Program-made: the position numbers and the translations under genes
DNA from: Paraburkholderia flava
GTDB lineage: Bacteria > Pseudomonadota > Gammaproteobacteria > Burkholderiales > Burkholderiaceae
DNA: 64,000 nucleotides
Reading direction: 5' to 3'
Assembly: GCF_004359985.1 (NCBI RefSeq)
Contig: NZ_SMRO01000002.1
Span: 1,065,135 to 1,129,134, forward strand
The notes under the pieces: model-generated
Database searches by the model: none
What the model was told of the DNA's origin: nothing
The model's input: the letters and a program-made list of their open reading frames with translations, nothing else
In this document: positions 54,415 to 64,000 of the stretch, piece after piece
Layout: every line of letters begins with the position of its first letter
Position numbering within the stretch: position 1 is the first letter of the stretch

Positions 54415-56724
54415 ATGCACGACATCGACAACAAACGCCGCGCGGATACGCAGCGCAAACCCAGGCAACTGCGCTACATGCTGGCAGTGTCGGCGATCGT
54501 GCTCGTTGCACTGAGCGCACTCGGCATCGCCGCATGCGCAGACGCGAATGCGGACTCCAATGCGAACGCAAGCGCGACTCCCGCCACAGTAGCCGCAACC
54601 GCAACCCCCGCATCCTCCCCCCGTCCCAAACTAGAAACCGCCAAAGCCCAGCAACTCGCCGACGAGCAGCACATCGCCGCCCGCGTCCCTTCCGCAAGCG
54701 GCATGAGCGTTGCCCGCACGCGACCGCTGACGCTCCGCGACTCCGGCATCGACGGCTCGATGATGTTCGCGCGCGACGTCGATTTTCGCGTGACCGGCGA
54801 CATCGGTTTCATGATTCATCGGATGGCCGCGACGCTGACGCCGACACACGCCGGTGATCCGATCGTGTTCGACGATCCGACCAGCGTGTCGATCAGCGTG
54901 CATCGCGGCGAGGTCACGCTCGACGCGGCGAAGCTGACGGCAATCTTTAACCGCTATCTGTTTCAGTACCAGGGTTCGCCGTTGCGCAACATGCGCGTCG
55001 AACCGCAGGACGGCCGCCTGAAAATCACCGGCGAAATGCAGCGCGACGGCTGGGTGCCGATCGCGTTGACCGGCACGCTCGCGATGCGTAACGCCAGCGA
55101 GATGGTCTTCCACGCGGATCACACCGAAGTCGCGGGCGTCTCTGCCGATAATCTGATGCGCGCCGCGCACGTGCGAATGGCGGATCTGCTGAAGGTCGAC
55201 ACGCCGATCGCGCATCTCGAAGGCGACGACGTCGTGATGGCGGTCGCGAAGCTGACGCCGCCGCCCGCGTTGCGAATGACGATCACGCGGATCGACACGT
55301 CGCCGGCCGGCGTGCGCTTCACACTCGACGACGGCACGCTGCACGACATCGCGTGGCCCGCGACGATGCCCGCGCGCGGGATGCTGATCCAGGGCGGCGA
55401 CGTGAAGTTCATGCGCTCGATCCCGATGAACATCGACATGGCGATCACGCCGCTCGACACAGGCACGTCAAGCACCACAAACGCACCGTTCGTACTCGAC
55501 CTGTACCACTACCGCGAGCAGATGGCCGCGGGCTACTTCACGTTCGACGAAGCCGGCGCGCTCGACGTGCATCTGCCGTCATACCCGACGCTCGCCGATG
55601 CAGCGCACGACACGGCCACGGAAGCCGCGCAAACGGGCAGCGCAACCGCGCGCTACAACGACAGCTTCCTGCGCTCGCAACAGGCATCGCTCGCACTCGC
55701 GCGCGCCGAATGGCAGCGCGTGCCGCCCGCATTGCGCGCACACTCGCCGGACGGCACGACCGCCATCGCCGGCACCGCCAGCGTGATTCCGGCGAGCCTG
55801 CGCACGTCGATGAGTCAACCGCAACGCGGCACGGCAGGCGTCGTCATCGACGAGCGTCATTCGCCGGGCGTCGCGCCGCTGATTCATGTGCAGAACGTGG
55901 ACTTCTACGTCGCGGGTCGCATCGGTTTCCACGTCCGCACGCTCGATGCGCAGATGGTGCCGAAGCATCCAGGCCAGCCGGTCGATCTCGACGATCCCGA
56001 TCAGTACGACATCCATATCCTCGGCGGTGAAGTCGTCGAGCCGTGGCCCGCGATGGCCGCGCTCTTCAACGACTATCTGCTCGACTACTCGCCGCGCTCG
56101 CTGAACGATCTGCAGTTGACGCCCGCGAACGGCGGCCTCGACGTGACTGGCGGCATCAAGCTGTGGAATCACTTCCCCGGTGTCTGGCTGCCGACGAAGA
56201 TGCACGGCACGCTCACCGTACGCGACGAGCGGCATCTCGTGTATACGCCCGACTCGGTGTCGGTGCTCGGGGTGCCTCAGGCGGGTCTGTTGCGCGCGCT
56301 GAACATTCCGCTCGCGTCGTTGACGCCGTTCGCTCGCAAGGGCGTGAAGCTCGACGGCAATCAGCTCGTGTTCGATCAGTACACGGTGTTTCCGCCGCCG
56401 GTGTTGCAAGGGCGGCTCGAAAGCGGTGAGGTGACCGACGAAGGGCTCGTGCTGAAATTCCAGCGCGTAGCGGGCGCTGCGATCGCGCATCCGCCGGCGG
56501 TCGCAGGAGGAGCGAATAGCAGCTACGTGTGGATCGAATCGGGCGACATCAAGATGTTCAACTCGCTGGTCGTCAACGGTCGCACGCTGATCCACGACAG
56601 TTCGAGCGCCGACCCGATGCACTTCGACCTGTACGCGTATCGGCGCGACGTGTCGAAGGGCAGGGTGCGGATGGGAGAGGACGGGTCGCTTGCGGTGGAT
56701 GTCGCCGCAAAACAATCCCCTTAA
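54415..56724 (+). CDS. Large membrane-anchored protein with two homologous domains, unknown function
   Basis: 769 residues, ATG at 54415 with a strong GGGAGGAG site. One N-terminal hydrophobic segment (MLAVSAIVLVALSALGIAACA) anchors it; Cys may be lipidated. After an Ala/Thr linker come two copies of a domain of about 270 residues, at about 120-390 and 490-760. Each begins DFxVxGxIGF, contains a DDP block, an FN-YL helix, an LxxTG(G) turn, GTL-x-RxE, a GxxxxxLLRA segment and PPP-x-L. The overall topology is compatible with a BPI/LmeA-like lipid-binding fold, but that is a guess. Monocistronic, convergent with the inositol operon. Confidence 0.8.
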   Translation: MHDIDNKRRADTQRKPRQLRYMLAVSAIVLVALSALGIAACADANADSNANASATPATVAATATPASSPRPKLETAKAQQLADEQHIAARVPSASGMSVARTRPLTLRDSGIDGSMMFARDVDFRVTGDIGFMIHRMAATLTPTHAGDPIVFDDPTSVSISVHRGEVTLDAAKLTAIFNRYLFQYQGSPLRNMRVEPQDGRLKITGEMQRDGWVPIALTGTLAMRNASEMVFHADHTEVAGVSADNLMRAAHVRMADLLKVDTPIAHLEGDDVVMAVAKLTPPPALRMTITRIDTSPAGVRFTLDDGTLHDIAWPATMPARGMLIQGGDVKFMRSIPMNIDMAITPLDTGTSSTTNAPFVLDLYHYREQMAAGYFTFDEAGALDVHLPSYPTLADAAHDTATEAAQTGSATARYNDSFLRSQQASLALARAEWQRVPPALRAHSPDGTTAIAGTASVIPASLRTSMSQPQRGTAGVVIDERHSPGVAPLIHVQNVDFYVAGRIGFHVRTLDAQMVPKHPGQPVDLDDPDQYDIHILGGEVVEPWPAMAALFNDYLLDYSPRSLNDLQLTPANGGLDVTGGIKLWNHFPGVWLPTKMHGTLTVRDERHLVYTPDSVSVLGVPQAGLLRALNIPLASLTPFARKGVKLDGNQLVFDQYTVFPPPVLQGRLESGEVTDEGLVLKFQRVAGAAIAHPPAVAGGANSSYVWIESGDIKMFNSLVVNGRTLIHDSSSADPMHFDLYAYRRDVSKGRVRMGEDGSLAVDVAAKQSP

Positions 56725-56735
56725 CTTAACTTTAA

Positions 56736-57542
56736 CTACGCACGCGAGTCGCGCTCGATGATCCACTCATGCGCAGGATCGTTCTTGAAGTGCCATACGC
56801 GTCGATCACCGGCCATCACGTTCAGATAGTACGAGTCGTACCCATACGGCACGACGACCGGGTGATAGCCGCGCGGCACCATCACGACGTCGTGATCCTC
56901 GACGGCCATCGATTCGTCGATGTCGCGTGAATCGGTGTACACGCGCTGGAACGCGAAGCCTTGCGGCGGGTTCAGCCGGTGATAGTACGTTTCCTCGAGC
57001 GAGCTTTCGACCGGCACGTTGTCGGTGTCGTGCTTGTGCGGCGGATAGCTCGACGCATGACCGCCGGGCGTGCGCACTTCGACGACCAGCAGCGATTCAG
57101 CAGGCTCGGTCTGCGGCAGGATATCGCATACGTAGCGCGTATTCTGCCCTTTGCCGCGCATCGAGCGCTTCATCTGCGATGGGTCGATCAGCCGCACCGG
57201 ATACTGCCCCTTGGCCGGTGCACTCGCGATGCCGATCTCCGCAGCCGTGCGCGCGCGCAACGTGGCGCGCACCTTCGGCGGCAGATACACGGCGACCGGC
57301 GCCGCATCGTCGAACACGCTCGTGCGCGAACCGAGGCCGGTCCAGCGCGTCTGCGGCGTTTCGATATCGACCGTGCCCGACAGCACGACGAGACACACCT
57401 CGCGCGTCGCTTCGAGCACCTGCAGGATGCCGTCCGGCGCGACACGATGCGCGGAGAAGCCGACGTGCTGCCAGCCGGCCGACTCCGGCGTCACGCGCGC
57501 GATCGTCTGACCTTCGCGCTTTGCCTTGACGAGCAGGCTCAT
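56736..57542 (-). CDS. iolB: 5-deoxy-glucuronate isomerase
   Basis: 268 residues. Two cupin-like halves; the C-terminal one has SYPPHKHDTDN and EETYYHRLNPPQGFAFQRVY with metal ligands, and VEDHDVVMVPRGYHPVVVPYGYDSYYLNVMAG, all typical of IolB. Converts 5-deoxy-glucuronate to 2-deoxy-5-keto-gluconate in myo-inositol breakdown. The last gene of the minus-strand iol run, overlapping iolE by 4 bases. Confidence 0.96.
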   Translation of the reverse strand: MSLLVKAKREGQTIARVTPESAGWQHVGFSAHRVAPDGILQVLEATREVCLVVLSGTVDIETPQTRWTGLGSRTSVFDDAAPVAVYLPPKVRATLRARTAAEIGIASAPAKGQYPVRLIDPSQMKRSMRGKGQNTRYVCDILPQTEPAESLLVVEVRTPGGHASSYPPHKHDTDNVPVESSLEETYYHRLNPPQGFAFQRVYTDSRDIDESMAVEDHDVVMVPRGYHPVVVPYGYDSYYLNVMAGDRRVWHFKNDPAHEWIIERDSRA

Positions 57543-58462
57543 GCTGCCTCCTTCGTGGATGCCGCAGGTTCAAGCGGCGCATCGACGAGCGCACGCAGCG
57601 TCTGATAACCCTTTTTCGCATACGCATACGACGGCGCAACCACCGGGTCCTGCTCCGCCTCGACGACGAGCCAGCCGCGATAGCCGTGCCGCTTGAGCTT
57701 CGCGATGATCGCGGGGAAATCGACCGCACCGTCGCCCGGCACCGTGAACGCGCCCGCGATCACCGCTTCAAGAAAACTCCAGTTGCGGTTGCGTGCGAGC
57801 TTCATCACGGCAGGCCGCACGTCCTTGCAGTGCACGTGGCAAACGCGCGCGATGTGACGGTCGAGCACGTCGAGCGGATCGCCGCCCGCGAACGTGATGT
57901 GTCCCGCGTCGAACAGCAGGCCGACCGCGTCGCTGGTCTTCGCCATCAGACGGTCGACATCGGCGGGCGTCTCGACATACGCGCCCATGTGATGGTGATA
58001 CGCGAGCCGCACGCCGTGACTCAGCGTGTAGCGCGCGAATGCATCGACACGTGCCGCGTATTCGTCCCATTGAGCCTCGCTGAAAAAGCGCGGCCGTTGA
58101 TACAGCGGACGCGGCGAGCCCTGGATCGTGTCGGCGACTTCGCCGTACACCATCGCGGTCGCGCCGTTTTTAGCGAGCAGTTCGAGATGCGGCCCGACAG
58201 CGGCGATTTCTTCTTCGACGCTGCGTTTCGCGAGCCGGCCCGAGTACCAGCCCGACACGAGCGACAGGTCGTATTGCGCGAGCAGTGCTTTGAGCGCCTG
58301 CGGTTCGCGCGGAAACTTGTTGCCGAGTTCGAACCCCTGGTAGCCGATCTCGCGGCCTTCGGTCAGTGCGAGTTCAAGCGGTGTTTCGCCGCCGAGCGAC
58401 GGCAGGTCGTCGTTCATCCACGACAGCGGGTTGATGCCGATGCGTACTTCGAACGGAGTCAT
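57539..58462 (-). CDS. iolE: myo-Inosose-2 dehydratase
   Basis: 307 residues from the ATG at 58462 (GAGGAACC upstream); the open frame continues upstream only by chance. TIM-barrel features: RIGINPLSWMNDDLPSLGG at the start, HHHMGAYVETPADVDRLM, FDAGHITFAGGDP, and HCKDVRP metal-binding region. Removes water from 2-keto-myo-inositol. Lies between iolD (14 bp upstream) and iolB (4-base overlap). Confidence 0.96.
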   Translation of the reverse strand: MTPFEVRIGINPLSWMNDDLPSLGGETPLELALTEGREIGYQGFELGNKFPREPQALKALLAQYDLSLVSGWYSGRLAKRSVEEEIAAVGPHLELLAKNGATAMVYGEVADTIQGSPRPLYQRPRFFSEAQWDEYAARVDAFARYTLSHGVRLAYHHHMGAYVETPADVDRLMAKTSDAVGLLFDAGHITFAGGDPLDVLDRHIARVCHVHCKDVRPAVMKLARNRNWSFLEAVIAGAFTVPGDGAVDFPAIIAKLKRHGYRGWLVVEAEQDPVVAPSYAYAKKGYQTLRALVDAPLEPAASTKEAA

Positions 58463-58476
58463 GCGCGGTTCCTCGA

Positions 58477-60414
58477 TCAATCGTTGACGGCATCGCCGGC
58501 AGCGTGCGAACGCGCGGCGAGCTGGGCTTCGTATTGCGCACGCGCGTCGCGGACCGCTTCGCGCGATGACACTTCCGGCACCGCGACTTCCCACCACCAG
58601 CCGCCATCGTCGGTGGTGCGGGCTGCGTCGGTATCGATGCTGATCACGTAGGTGCGATCGGCGGCGCGCGCGCGTTGCAGCGCGGCTTCGAGTTCCGCGA
58701 CGTTCGCGACGTGTTCGGCGTTCGCGCCAAGCGCGCGCGCATGCGCGGCGAAATCGATTGCCGGTGCGCCCGCCGGTCCCTGCACGCAGTCGTCGAACAT
58801 GTTGTTGAACGGTGCGCCGCCGCACGCCTGTTGCAACCGGTTGATGCAACCGTAACCGCGATTGTCGAGCACTACGACGATCAGCTTCGCACCGAGCATC
58901 ACCGACGTCGCGATCTCGCTGTTCATCATCAGATAGCTGCCGTCGCCGACCATCACGATCACTTCGCGCTCGGGCCGCGCGAGTTTCGCGCCGAGTCCGC
59001 CGGCGATCTCGTAGCCCATGCACGAATAGCCGTACTCGACGTGATACGCGCCGGGCCGGCCCGCGCGCCACAGCTTGTGCAGTTCGGCGGGCAGCGTGCC
59101 GGCCGCGCAGACGACGATGTCGTCGGTCGTCGAGCGCGGGTGCGAACGCTGCACCGCGCCGATCACGTCGGCGTCGTAGGGCAGTACCGTTTCGCGCTGC
59201 GGCGTGTTCGTCAGCGAGCTGACGGTGTTGCGCCAGCCTTCGGCGGCCCTCTGCGCGCGCGTGGTCCACGTGCGGTCCGCGTGCCAGTTGCGCAGGCGTT
59301 CGCCGAGCGCATCGAGTGCGAGACGTGCATCGGCTTCGACCGCGAGCGCGCGATGCTTGAGGCCGTCGAATGCATTCGCATTGATGCCGATCACGTCGGC
59401 CTGTGTGAACAGCGTGTTCGAGCCGGTCGTGAAGTCTTGCAGCCGCGTGCCGATAGCGAGCACGCAGTCCGCGTCGTGTGCGAGGCCGTTTGCTGCCGGC
59501 GAACCGGTCACGCCGAGCGCGCCTGCATTCAGCGGATGATCCCACGCGAGCGCACCTTTGCCCGCCTGCGTTTCCGCGACCGGCACGCCGTGCACGGCCG
59601 CGAATGTCGCGAGCGTATCGGCGGCATGGCCGTACAGCACACCGCCGCCCGCGACGATCAGCGGACGTTTTGCCTGCGCGAGCCGTTCTACAGCCGCTTC
59701 GAGTTCGTCGATGCGCGGCGCGGGCGCATGCGGACGCACGACCCGTGGCTCGAAGAACGAAGCGGGGAAGTCCCACGCAGCGGCCTGCACGTCCTGCGGC
59801 AACGCGAGCGTGACGGGGCCGCACAGCGCGGCATCGGTCAGCACACGGATCGCACGCGGCAGCGCGTTCAGCAACTGCGCCGGATGCACGATGCGGTCGA
59901 AGTAGCGCGACACGGGTTTCAGTGCATCGTTTGCGGAGATGCCGCCGTCGTGGAAATCCTCGACTTGCTGCAACACCGGATCGGGTGCGCGCGACACGAA
60001 GATGTCGCCGGGCAGCAGCAATACTGGCAGACGGTTCACGTGCGCGAGTGCAGCGGCCGTGACGAGGTTCGTCGCACCCGGGCCGATCGACGTCGTCACC
60101 GCCATCATCCGGCGACGAAAATGCGCCTTCGCATACGCGATCGCGCTGTGCGCCATCGCCTGTTCGTTATGTGCGCGCAGTGTCGGCAGTTCGTTGCGAT
60201 GCTGGTACAACGCTTCGCCGAGACCCGCGACGTTGCCGTGCCCGAAGATCGCGAACACGCCGCCGAACAGCGGCTCGGTGCCGCTGCCGTCTTCGGTCGC
60301 GACGCGCTGCGCGGCGAGGTAGCGGACGACTGCCTGCGCCGCGGTGAGACGGATCGTGCCGGTCGCGGGCGCCGGCTGGTTTTGAGCTTCGTGATGCAAG
60401 ATGCGCTGATTCAT
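58477..60414 (-). CDS. iolD: 3D-(3,5/4)-trihydroxycyclohexane-1,2-dione hydrolase (ThDP enzyme)
   Basis: 645 residues from the ATG at 60414; upstream codons of the frame overlap iolC. ThDP-binding segments: FGGVFAIFGHGNVAGLGEAL near the N terminus, and GYSCMGYEIAGGLGAKLA...VMVGDGSYLMMNSEIATS in the C-terminal domain, with the GDG motif. Opens the ring to give 5-deoxy-glucuronate. It overlaps iolC by 4 bases. Confidence 0.96.
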   Translation of the reverse strand: MNQRILHHEAQNQPAPATGTIRLTAAQAVVRYLAAQRVATEDGSGTEPLFGGVFAIFGHGNVAGLGEALYQHRNELPTLRAHNEQAMAHSAIAYAKAHFRRRMMAVTTSIGPGATNLVTAAALAHVNRLPVLLLPGDIFVSRAPDPVLQQVEDFHDGGISANDALKPVSRYFDRIVHPAQLLNALPRAIRVLTDAALCGPVTLALPQDVQAAAWDFPASFFEPRVVRPHAPAPRIDELEAAVERLAQAKRPLIVAGGGVLYGHAADTLATFAAVHGVPVAETQAGKGALAWDHPLNAGALGVTGSPAANGLAHDADCVLAIGTRLQDFTTGSNTLFTQADVIGINANAFDGLKHRALAVEADARLALDALGERLRNWHADRTWTTRAQRAAEGWRNTVSSLTNTPQRETVLPYDADVIGAVQRSHPRSTTDDIVVCAAGTLPAELHKLWRAGRPGAYHVEYGYSCMGYEIAGGLGAKLARPEREVIVMVGDGSYLMMNSEIATSVMLGAKLIVVVLDNRGYGCINRLQQACGGAPFNNMFDDCVQGPAGAPAIDFAAHARALGANAEHVANVAELEAALQRARAADRTYVISIDTDAARTTDDGGWWWEVAVPEVSSREAVRDARAQYEAQLAARSHAAGDAVND

Positions 60415-62429
60415 GCCGCCTGCTCCTGATGAGCGCCGCGCTTCGTCGCGATGTTCGTCACGCCGGCCGCGTTGCGCGCATCGCGCCACGCGTCGATCAG
60501 CGTTTCGAACGTCTTGCGCACGCGCGCGATCACTTCGTCGTCGTCGATCTGTCCAGCGAGCCATGCATGGCTCGCTTCATGGAAGATCGTACGCCCGACC
60601 GTGAAACCGCGACAGGTCGCCGATGCCGCCGCCGCGCGAAAGCCGTCGCACAGCTGGTCGACCGCAGCCGACAGCCCGAGCAGCACGACACCGCGACAGT
60701 ACGGATCGCGCTCGGCGATCAGCGCGTCGATGCTTTTCCATTGCGCGGCGTCCATCGGTTCAAGCTTCCACCACTCCGGATAGATACCGATGTTGTACAG
60801 CCGCTTCAACGCACGATAGACGATGTCGGGCCCCTGCGGCAGATGCTTCGGCGGAATCACTTCGAGCAGCAGTTCGTGGCCGCTTGCCTGCGCCGCGTCG
60901 TACAGCGCGCGCAGCTGCGCTTCCTGTTCGAGCCGCTGCTCGATCGGCTCGTCGGGGTGATACTGCACCAGACACTTCGCGATGTGTTCCTGCGGCCAGT
61001 TGACCAGCGTCGTGCCGATCGAGCGGCCGTGATCGAACACGAGCGGCACCGAGCCCGGCAGTTCAACTGGCCTACCGATCCACCAGCCGCGACCCGTCGC
61101 CGCGTTCAGTGCATCCTGACCGTAGCGGTCGTCGATCAGCACCGCGACACGCCCTTGCAACCCGAGCGCCGTTTCGGTCTGCGCGACCGCTTCGACGAAC
61201 AGCCCCTTCAGACGCGCGATGCGGCTTTCGTCGGCACCGGTCTGCTGCGCGAGATCGAAGAACTGGTTGCGGTGATCGAATGCGAAGCCGAGCACTTCGT
61301 CGCGCGGCGTGCGCGGCGGCGTCACGCGATGCAGCCGCGCGAGCGTCGCGTCGAGATCGGGGCGGCGCATCCGCTGCGGGTCCGCTTTCGCTTCGCGCAG
61401 GAAGTACGCGAGTTCGGTGGGCGTCGGCATCGCGGGTGCGCAGCCGTGACGCGACACGACGAGTGCGCCGCTCGCATTCGCCGCGCGAGCACAAGCTTCG
61501 AGCGGTTCGTCGCGCAGCCAGCCGGACAGGAAGCCGGACGCGAATGCATCGCCCGCGCCGAGCACGTTTAGCACGTCGACTTCGACGCCGCCCTGAATTG
61601 GCAGATCGTCGAGCGAGGCGGGCACCGCGCCGTCGACGATCTGGCAGCCGAGCGGACCACGCTTCACGACGAGCGTGGCCGGCGTCACGGCGCGGACCAT
61701 CGCGAGCGCGTCGATCAGATCGGTCTTGCCGCCGGCGATGCGGAATTCTTCCTCGGTGCCGATCACCAGATCGATGAGCGGCAGGATGCGCTGCAGATGC
61801 GCAGTGACGCTTTCGTTCGCGATGAAGCGGGTTTCACCATCGGCCTTGCCGGTTAGGCCCCACAGCACCGGCCGGTAATCGATGTCGAGCACCGTTCGCA
61901 CCTGGTTGCGGCGCGCGTAGTCGAGTGCGCGGCGGCTCGTGCGGTTCACCTGCTCGGTCGAGAAGTGTGTGCCGGTAATCAGCAGCGCTTTCGACGATGC
62001 GATGAATGCTTCGTCGAAGTCGGCTTCGTCGACGGCCATGTCTGCGCAGTTCTCACGGTAGAACACGAGCGGGAACGTGTCGCGGTCTTTCAGGCCGAGC
62101 AGCACGAGCGCGGTGAGGCGGTCCGGGTCGATCGCGACGTGGCTCGTGTCGCAGCCTTCGCGGGCGAGCGAGTCGGTGAGGAAACGGCCCATGTGGTCGT
62201 TGCCGACGCGCGCGAGCATCGCGGATTTCAACCCGAGTCGCGCGCAGCCGAACGCGATGTTCGCCGACGAACCGCCGAGATATTTCGCGAAGCTGGACAC
62301 GTCTTCGAGCCGCGCGCCGACCTGCTGTGCGTAGAGATCGACCGCGAGACGGCCGAGGCACACGACGTCGCGCGTGCGGCCCGCCGCGAAGCGGCTCGTG
62401 CCGGTTTGATTGGAAGTGGTTAGAGCCAT
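60411..62429 (-). CDS. iolC: Fused 5-dehydro-2-deoxygluconokinase / DUF2090 aldolase-like protein
   Basis: 672 residues. The N-terminal 340 form a PfkB/ribokinase fold: YLGGSSANIAFGCARLGL and DVLNVLGAGDAFASGFLSGWL with the catalytic Asp. The C-terminal 320 are a DUF2090 TIM-barrel, as in fused IolC proteins where it is thought to act as the following aldolase (PPKHLPQGPDIVYRALKRLYN, PYCRGVVLLGLSAA). The fusion could therefore carry two consecutive pathway steps. First catabolic enzyme gene after the transporter. Confidence 0.94.
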   Translation of the reverse strand: MALTTSNQTGTSRFAAGRTRDVVCLGRLAVDLYAQQVGARLEDVSSFAKYLGGSSANIAFGCARLGLKSAMLARVGNDHMGRFLTDSLAREGCDTSHVAIDPDRLTALVLLGLKDRDTFPLVFYRENCADMAVDEADFDEAFIASSKALLITGTHFSTEQVNRTSRRALDYARRNQVRTVLDIDYRPVLWGLTGKADGETRFIANESVTAHLQRILPLIDLVIGTEEEFRIAGGKTDLIDALAMVRAVTPATLVVKRGPLGCQIVDGAVPASLDDLPIQGGVEVDVLNVLGAGDAFASGFLSGWLRDEPLEACARAANASGALVVSRHGCAPAMPTPTELAYFLREAKADPQRMRRPDLDATLARLHRVTPPRTPRDEVLGFAFDHRNQFFDLAQQTGADESRIARLKGLFVEAVAQTETALGLQGRVAVLIDDRYGQDALNAATGRGWWIGRPVELPGSVPLVFDHGRSIGTTLVNWPQEHIAKCLVQYHPDEPIEQRLEQEAQLRALYDAAQASGHELLLEVIPPKHLPQGPDIVYRALKRLYNIGIYPEWWKLEPMDAAQWKSIDALIAERDPYCRGVVLLGLSAAVDQLCDGFRAAAASATCRGFTVGRTIFHEASHAWLAGQIDDDEVIARVRKTFETLIDAWRDARNAAGVTNIATKRGAHQEQAA

Positions 62430-62460
62430 GGGGATTCCTGGAAGTCTGGGCTGCGCGAGT

Positions 62461-62494
62461 GGGGCGTCAGATGAGGGGCGTCAGATGAGGGGCG

Positions 62495-62502
<8 letters not shown>
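62461..62502. repeat. Three tandem 14-bp units spanning a stop codon
   Basis: GGGGCGTCAGATGA occurs at 62461-62474 and 62475-62488, and again with one change at 62489-62502. The third copy contains the stop codon of the sugar ABC ATPase gene, so the 3' end of that gene was duplicated into the gap before iolC. Confidence 0.92.
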
Positions 62503-63313
<811 letters not shown>

Positions 63314-63330
63314 GGTCGTCTCCTCGTGAC

Positions 63331-64000
63331 TTACGATTGCGCGACGCGGCGGCGCACGTAGTGGTTGAACAGCACGGCGATCAGCAGCATCACGCCGAGG
63401 AACACGCGGAACCAGTCGGAACTCACGTTCGTGTACGTGATGCCGATCTGCACGACGCCGAAGATCAGTGCGCCGAAACACGCACCGATGACCGAGCCGT
63501 AGCCGCCGGTCAACAGCGTGCCGCCGATCACCGCAGCGATGATCGCTTCGAATTCTTTTTGCAGCCCACGGTCTGCAGCAGCCGAGCCGATGTCGCACAC
63601 CTGCAGCACCGCGAACAGGCACGAGCAGAACGCGGTCAGCACGAACAGTGAGATTTTTACGCGGCGCACCGGCACGCCGACGTTCTTTGCGGCGTTTGCA
63701 TCGCCGCCCACTGCCAGAATCCAGTTGCCGTAGCGGGTTTTGGCGAGCACGAATGCGAAGACGGCTGCAAGTGCGAACCACCACAGGATGACTTTGGGGA
63801 CGCCCGGCACCAGCGGTTGACCGTTGTCGAGCATCTGCCCCACGCCGATGTGCGCGAGCCACGCAAACAGGCCATGCAGCGCAACGCCATGAAACAGAAG
63901 GTTAGCTACCCAGTCCTGCTTCGCCAGATCGCCGACACCGGAGATGATCGTGCGGTCCGCGACCATGATCGACAGCGCGAGCGTGAGACCGCGCAGGATA
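63331..64000 (-). CDS. Sugar (inositol-type) ABC transporter permease, 5' end beyond window
   Basis: The open frame runs off the right edge; about 223 residues of the C-terminal part are present. RbsC-like features: [44 protein letters not shown] (the EAA-like loop) and [23 protein letters not shown]. Several membrane helices. 17 bp ahead of the ATPase gene; the binding-protein gene is expected beyond the window. Together they form an ABC importer feeding the iol enzymes. Confidence 0.93.
   Translation of the reverse strand, partial: ILRGLTLALSIMVADRTIISGVGDLAKQDWVANLLFHGVALHGLFAWLAHIGVGQMLDNGQPLVPGVPKVILWWFALAAVFAFVLAKTRYGNWILAVGGDANAAKNVGVPVRRVKISLFVLTAFCSCLFAVLQVCDIGSAAADRGLQKEFEAIIAAVIGGTLLTGGYGSVIGACFGALIFGVVQIGITYTNVSSDWFRVFLGVMLLIAVLFNHYVRRRVAQS

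Overview
The window is a stretch of high-GC chromosome from a member of the Burkholderiales, most likely Paraburkholderia, Caballeronia or Burkholderia. The grounds are strong G/C bias at third codon positions, the family make-up (AcpA-like phosphoesterases, BMA_0021/0022-type TOMM precursors, fused iolC, livHMGF-type transporters) and the style of glnS and alaS. I saw no rRNA, tRNA, CRISPR array, phage or insertion sequence. Species assignment is inference.

Left end (1-11.5 kb): the most unusual region is a ribosomal peptide (TOMM, azoline/azole-modified) locus. A plus-strand run encodes an FHA-domain protein, a giant Ser/Thr kinase/cyclase/ATPase fusion, two tandem short precursor peptides with cysteines at the extreme C terminus, a strong intrinsic hairpin, and a fused leader-binding/zinc/YcaO cyclodehydratase. 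Divergent from it, four minus-strand genes encode a papain-like cysteine peptidase with a 22-copy hexamer-encoded Pro-Thr linker, two unknown proteins, and an incomplete gene homologous to the peptidase C-terminal domain. No dehydrogenase and no dedicated exporter are visible.

11.7-24 kb: a beta-lactamase-fold serine hydrolase, a GNAT acetyltransferase, a divergent pair of AcpA-like phosphoesterase and di-heme cytochrome c peroxidase lipoprotein, a Nudix hydrolase, an amino-acid-type binding protein, glnS, a glycine-zipper lipoprotein, gamma-glutamyltranspeptidase and an RBBP9-type hydrolase.

24-31.4 kb: two paralogous MarR regulators plus an EmrB-type efflux pump with matching palindromic operators, one of them inside a core promoter that looks leaderless. 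Then a Tat-exported epoxide-hydrolase-like protein, an amidase divergent from a TetR regulator with a palindromic operator between them, and a class III CoA-transferase.

31.4-43.7 kb: alaS with a perfect -10 box and a strong terminator, a LysR/MFS divergent pair, a zinc-ribbon Nudix hydrolase, and a tightly packed run of Fe-alcohol dehydrogenase, thioesterase and branched-chain-type ABC transporter (LivH, M, G, F). That run has no binding protein, and its LivF has Arg in place of the Walker A lysine.

43.7-56.7 kb: a second phosphoesterase plus di-heme peroxidase pair followed by a small lipoprotein, a prolyl-4-hydroxylase-like oxygenase, a hypothetical protein, a GFA/CENP-V protein, a TetR regulator divergent from an SDR-DoxX pair across an 11-bp palindrome, a RidA protein, and a large internally duplicated membrane-anchored protein of unknown function.

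56.7-64 kb: a minus-strand myo-inositol catabolic operon. In transcription order it has a sugar ABC permease (cut by the window end), its ATPase, fused iolC/aldolase, iolD, iolE and iolB, with four-base overlaps between most enzyme genes.
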